A stretch of 16,031 nucleotides of DNA, taken from positions 1 through 16,031 of the forward strand of contig SFIE01000041.1 in assembly GCA_004555405.1 (NCBI GenBank). The letters run 5' to 3'. Under the pieces are notes generated by a model, which did no database searches, was not told the origin of the DNA, and saw only the letters and a program-made list of their open reading frames with translations. This document shows positions 13,560 through 16,031 of the stretch, piece by piece (position 1 is the first letter of the stretch; each line of letters opens with the position of its first letter). The DNA comes from Subdoligranulum sp. GTDB lineage: Bacteria > Bacillota > Clostridia > Oscillospirales > Ruminococcaceae. The position numbers and the translations under genes were made by a program.

Positions 13560-15191
13560 TTAGTACATGCCGCCCATGTCGGGTGCAGCAGCGGCGGCAG
13601 CCACGGGCTGCTCAGGCTCATCGGCCACGAGGCATTCGGTGGTCAGCACCATGGAAGCCACGCTGGCAGCGTTTTCCAGAGCGGAACGAGTCACCTTAGT
13701 GGGGTCCACAATGCCCATTTCGATCATATCGCCGTAGGTTTCAGCCTGTGCATCAAAGCCGTAGTTGGGCTTGTCGGCAGCCAGGATCTTATCAATGATC
13801 ACGCTGCCTTCCAGGCCCGCGTTGGCTGCGATCTGGCGCAGAGGAGCTTCCAGAGCCTTCAGCACGATCTTAGCGCCGGTGCGCTCGTCACCATCCAGAG
13901 TTTCAACCAGAGCCTTCACGGCAGGAATAGCGTTGATGGGGGCCGTGCCGCCGCCGGCCACAATGCCCTCTTCCACAGCTGCCTTGGTTGCGTTCAGAGC
14001 ATCCTCAATGCGCAGCTTCTTATCCTTCATTTCCACTTCGGTAGCAGCGCCGACCTTAATCACAGCCACGCCGCCGCTCATCTTAGCCAGGCGCTCCTGC
14101 AGCTTTTCACGGTCAAACTCGCTGGTGGCAGCCTCGTGCTGAGCGCGGATCTGAGCCACACGGTCAGCAATAGCCTGCTTGTCGCCTGCGCCGCCCACAA
14201 TGGTGGTGGTTTCCTTGGTCACCTTGACCTGACGAGCGCTGCCCAGCATTTCCATGGTAGCATCCTTCAGCTCGTAGCCCAGATCGCTGGAGATCACGGT
14301 GCCGCCAGTCAGAGTAGCGATATCCTGCAGCATTTCCTTGCGGCGGTCGCCGAAGCCGGGAGCCTTAACAGCCACGCAGGTGAAGGTGCCGCGCAGACGG
14401 TTCACGATCAGGGTGGACAGTGCCTCGCCCTCAATGTCCTCAGCGATGATCAGCAGCTTCTTGCCAGTCTTAACGATCTGCTCCAGCAGAGGCAGCAGAT
14501 CCTGGATCACGGTGATCTTCTTATCAGTGATCAGGATAGCGGCATCGTCCAGATCAGCCACCATCTTTTCGGTATCGGTGACCATGTAGGGGGTCAGGTA
14601 GCCGCGGTCAAACTGCATACCTTCCACGATCTCGCTGTAGGTTTCAGCAGTCATCTTGTTTTCTTCAATGGTGATCACGCCGTCAGCAGAAACCTTTTCC
14701 ATGGCGTCGGCGATCAGCTGGCCGATCACAGGATCGCCGGCAGAAACCGTACCAACACGGGCAATATCCTTGCTGCCGTTCACCTTCTGGCTGTTGGCAG
14801 CAAAAGCCTCCACAGCGCTCTTCACGGCCTTCTGCATACCACGCTTCACATCCATGGGGTTTGCGCCGGCAGCAACATTCTTCATGCCCTCGTTTACCAG
14901 AGCCTGTGCCAGCACGGTTGCGGTGGTGGTGCCGTCACCGGCAGCATCGTTGGTGCGGGTTGCCACTTCGCGAACCAGCTGTGCGCCCATGTTCTCGAAA
15001 GCATCCTTCAGCTCGATCTCCTTAGCGATGGTAACGCCATCGTTGGTGATGAGGGGGCTGCCGAACTTTTTGCCCAGCACCACATTGCGGCCCTTGGGGC
15101 CCAGGGTGGTTTTTACAGTGTTAGCCAGTGTATCGATACCGGCACAAAGTGCTTTGCGGGCATCCTCGCCCTGCTTGATCTGTTTTGCCAT
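13560..15191 (-). CDS. groEL: Chaperonin GroEL (60 kDa)
   Basis: Forms the double heptameric ring that folds client proteins with ATP and GroES. 543 residues, normal length. Nucleotide-binding signatures are intact: TTLGPKGRNVVL at 28-39, NDG at 50-52 and GDGTTTATVLA at 85-95; the apical-domain RGYLTPYMVT segment and the later GIVAGGGTA motif are present. The C-terminus is Ala-rich and ends PDMGGMY, a shortened version of the usual GGM repeat tail. The frame is open up to 15218, but the ATG at 15189-15191 with AAAGGAG eight bases upstream gives the canonical MAKQIKQGEDAR start. It follows groES by 68 bases in one operon under CIRCE control. Confidence 0.98.
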   Translation of the reverse strand: MAKQIKQGEDARKALCAGIDTLANTVKTTLGPKGRNVVLGKKFGSPLITNDGVTIAKEIELKDAFENMGAQLVREVATRTNDAAGDGTTTATVLAQALVNEGMKNVAAGANPMDVKRGMQKAVKSAVEAFAANSQKVNGSKDIARVGTVSAGDPVIGQLIADAMEKVSADGVITIEENKMTAETYSEIVEGMQFDRGYLTPYMVTDTEKMVADLDDAAILITDKKITVIQDLLPLLEQIVKTGKKLLIIAEDIEGEALSTLIVNRLRGTFTCVAVKAPGFGDRRKEMLQDIATLTGGTVISSDLGYELKDATMEMLGSARQVKVTKETTTIVGGAGDKQAIADRVAQIRAQHEAATSEFDREKLQERLAKMSGGVAVIKVGAATEVEMKDKKLRIEDALNATKAAVEEGIVAGGGTAPINAIPAVKALVETLDGDERTGAKIVLKALEAPLRQIAANAGLEGSVIIDKILAADKPNYGFDAQAETYGDMIEMGIVDPTKVTRSALENAASVASMVLTTECLVADEPEQPVAAAAAAPDMGGMY

Positions 15192-15259
15192 AATAATCGC
15201 TCCTTTATGATCTATCAATAGAGATGGTTTGTAAACTTATTCTTGGAAAGCGGGCTTCA

Positions 15260-15544
15260 TTACTCCACAATGGCCAGAATATCGCTCTGGCGCACGATGG
15301 TGCATTCCTCGCCGTCCACCTTGACCTCGGTGCCGGAATATTTGCTGGTGAGCACCTTATCGCCAACCTTCACGATCATTTCCACTTCCTTGCCGTCCAC
15401 AAGGCCGCCGGGGCCCACAGCCACAACCGTAGCAACCTGGGGCTTTTCCTTGGCAGCGCTGGTAAGAATGATGCCGCCCTTGGTGGTTTCCTCGGCTTCT
15501 ACCATTTTGATCACAACACGGTCTGCAAGAGGTTTGATTTTCAT
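15260..15544 (-). CDS. groES: Co-chaperonin GroES (10 kDa)
   Basis: Heptameric lid of the GroEL chamber. 94 residues with the family start MKIKPLADRVVIK, the mobile loop at about 17-34 (EETTKGGIILTSAAKEKP) whose hydrophobic GIIL contacts GroEL, and VATVVAVGPGG. ATG start with AGGAGG eight bases upstream. First gene of the groES-groEL operon, behind a promoter and CIRCE operator, so it should be repressed by HrcA and induced by heat or misfolded protein. Confidence 0.98.
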   Translation of the reverse strand: MKIKPLADRVVIKMVEAEETTKGGIILTSAAKEKPQVATVVAVGPGGLVDGKEVEMIVKVGDKVLTSKYSGTEVKVDGEECTIVRQSDILAIVE

Positions 15545-15585
15545 AATAAGTTCCTCCTATATAAATAGAATATTTAAAACATTGT

Positions 15586-15612
15586 TTAGCACTCCTTTAT
15601 CTTGAGTGCTAA
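15586..15612 (-). promoter_or_regulatory. CIRCE operator (HrcA binding site)
   Basis: TTAGCACTC-N9-GAGTGCTAA: a perfect copy of the CIRCE inverted repeat with the canonical nine-base spacer. It lies just after the groES promoter -10 and about 40 bases before the groES start codon. hrcA itself is not in the window. Confidence 0.97.
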
Positions 15613-15616
15613 AGCT

Positions 15617-15645
15617 ATTTTAGTAGGTTTTCCATGGATTGTCAA
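15617..15645 (-). promoter_or_regulatory. Sigma-A promoter of groES-groEL
   Basis: Minus strand TTGACA (15640-15645), 17-base spacer, TAAAAT (15617-15622, five of six consensus). The expected start falls at the edge of CIRCE, the normal arrangement for HrcA repression. Confidence 0.92.
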
Positions 15646-15695
15646 TGGGAAAATTGCAAAAAAATTATGAACTCTTAAAAATCTGTGCCTTGCAT

Positions 15696-15719
15696 TTATT
15701 TTGAATTTTTTCAAAATAA
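15696..15719. promoter_or_regulatory. AT-rich perfect palindrome between divergent promoters, Rex-like
   Basis: TTATTTTGAA and its exact reverse complement flank TTTT. The core TTTTGAA-N4-TTCAAAA differs from the Rex consensus TTGTGAA-N4-TTCACAA at one base per half-site. It ends three bases before the tRNA -35 box and lies about 50 bases upstream of the groES -35. It may be an operator, or merely an UP-type AT-rich element. Confidence 0.35.
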
Positions 15720-15722
15720 GTG

Positions 15723-15751
15723 TTGACAAAACTCTGCACAGCTGGTATACT
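15723..15751 (+). promoter_or_regulatory. Promoter of tRNA-Ala
   Basis: TTGACA (15723-15728), 17-base spacer, TATACT (15746-15751) with TGG before the -10, an extended -10 form. The tRNA begins 33 bases after the -10 box. Confidence 0.9.
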
Positions 15752-15783
15752 AATCAAGTCGTCAGGAAACGGCACACCGGTTT

Positions 15784-15859
<76 letters not shown>

Positions 15860-15862
15860 AAC

Positions 15863-15900
15863 AAAGCACGCTGCAGAAAGCATTCTGCAGCGTGCTTTTT
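15863..15900 (+). terminator. Strong terminator of tRNA-Ala, possibly bidirectional
   Basis: A 16-bp perfect stem (15863-15878 with 15883-15898) with a 4-base AGCA loop, ending in a T-run to 15900 on the plus strand. On the minus strand the stem is followed by TTTGTTTGG, so it may also stop transcripts entering from the right. Confidence 0.93.
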
Positions 15901-15953
15901 GTTTGTATGCAAGGGTCTTCTCCTGCCGCCTCCCTGGGCCAGGATCTGCCGTT

Positions 15954-16031
15954 TTATTCCGAAAATTTCAGAGCCATTACCAGCACTTCCTGCTCCGTTG
16001 GTGGGTCGTTTTCTCTGCTTTTCATCCAGTT
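15954..16031 (-). CDS. Possible C-terminal end of an unidentified protein (partial)
   Basis: An open frame enters from the right edge and ends at TAA 15954-15956, giving a 25-residue tail that ends QEVLVMALKFSE. Its composition looks coding, and it would converge on the bidirectional tRNA terminator, but the stretch is too short to identify or to rule out chance. The 50 bases between this stop and the terminator hold nothing recognisable. Confidence 0.3.
   Translation of the reverse strand, partial: NWMKSRENDPPTEQEVLVMALKFSE

Noticed and set aside
13470..15221. A 583-codon open frame antisense to groEL
   Set aside because: Antisense frames of this kind are common opposite highly expressed GC-biased groEL genes. 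No RBS or recognisable family was seen.

Overview
The window is an ordinary-looking stretch of chromosome from a moderately GC-rich, low-GC-phylum (Firmicutes) anaerobe. It is most likely a Clostridia member of the Oscillospiraceae/Ruminococcaceae type; this is inferred from an alaS T-box, a perfect CIRCE site in front of groES-groEL, RNase M5 with a clostridial C-terminal domain, and strong Shine-Dalgarno sequences. No species is claimed. Every protein gene reads on the minus strand. The only plus-strand gene is a tRNA.

Reading the minus strand from high to low coordinates: (1) at the right edge a possible C-terminal tail of one gene converges on a plus-strand tRNA-Ala(GGC), which has its own promoter and a strong terminator. 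(2) Divergent from the tRNA is groES-groEL, with a consensus promoter, a CIRCE operator and an intrinsic terminator. (3) A regulatory patch at about 13155-13370 follows: an extended -10 promoter running straight into a terminator hairpin, then a second terminator hairpin just before the RBS of a broken MATE transporter gene (internal deletion, in-frame TGA, lost C-terminus). (4) A YwrD-like gamma-glutamyltransferase and a short class B penicillin-binding protein come next. (5) A very strong promoter and a T-box leader then drive alaS. (6) Behind alaS are six co-directional, closely spaced genes: HIT protein, APRT-like phosphoribosyltransferase, comEC, holA, RNase M5 and an intact MATE transporter.

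Functionally the alaS cluster mixes translation (alaS, RNase M5 for 5S rRNA maturation), replication (DNA polymerase III delta), nucleotide salvage and hydrolysis (APRT-like, HIT), DNA uptake (comEC) and export (MATE). No U-tract terminator was found between these genes, so alanine-tRNA sensing may influence the whole set. The cognate reader of the probable GCC specifier, tRNA-Ala(GGC), lies about 6.5 kb away.

I found no clearly new system, CRISPR array, insertion sequence or phage gene. The most interesting items are the double-terminator leader with a possible 14-residue leader peptide before the MATE remnant, the promoter that feeds directly into a terminator, a ComEC whose C-terminal metallo-beta-lactamase-like domain lacks the metal-ligand motif, and an AT-rich palindrome between the groES and tRNA promoters that resembles a Rex operator.
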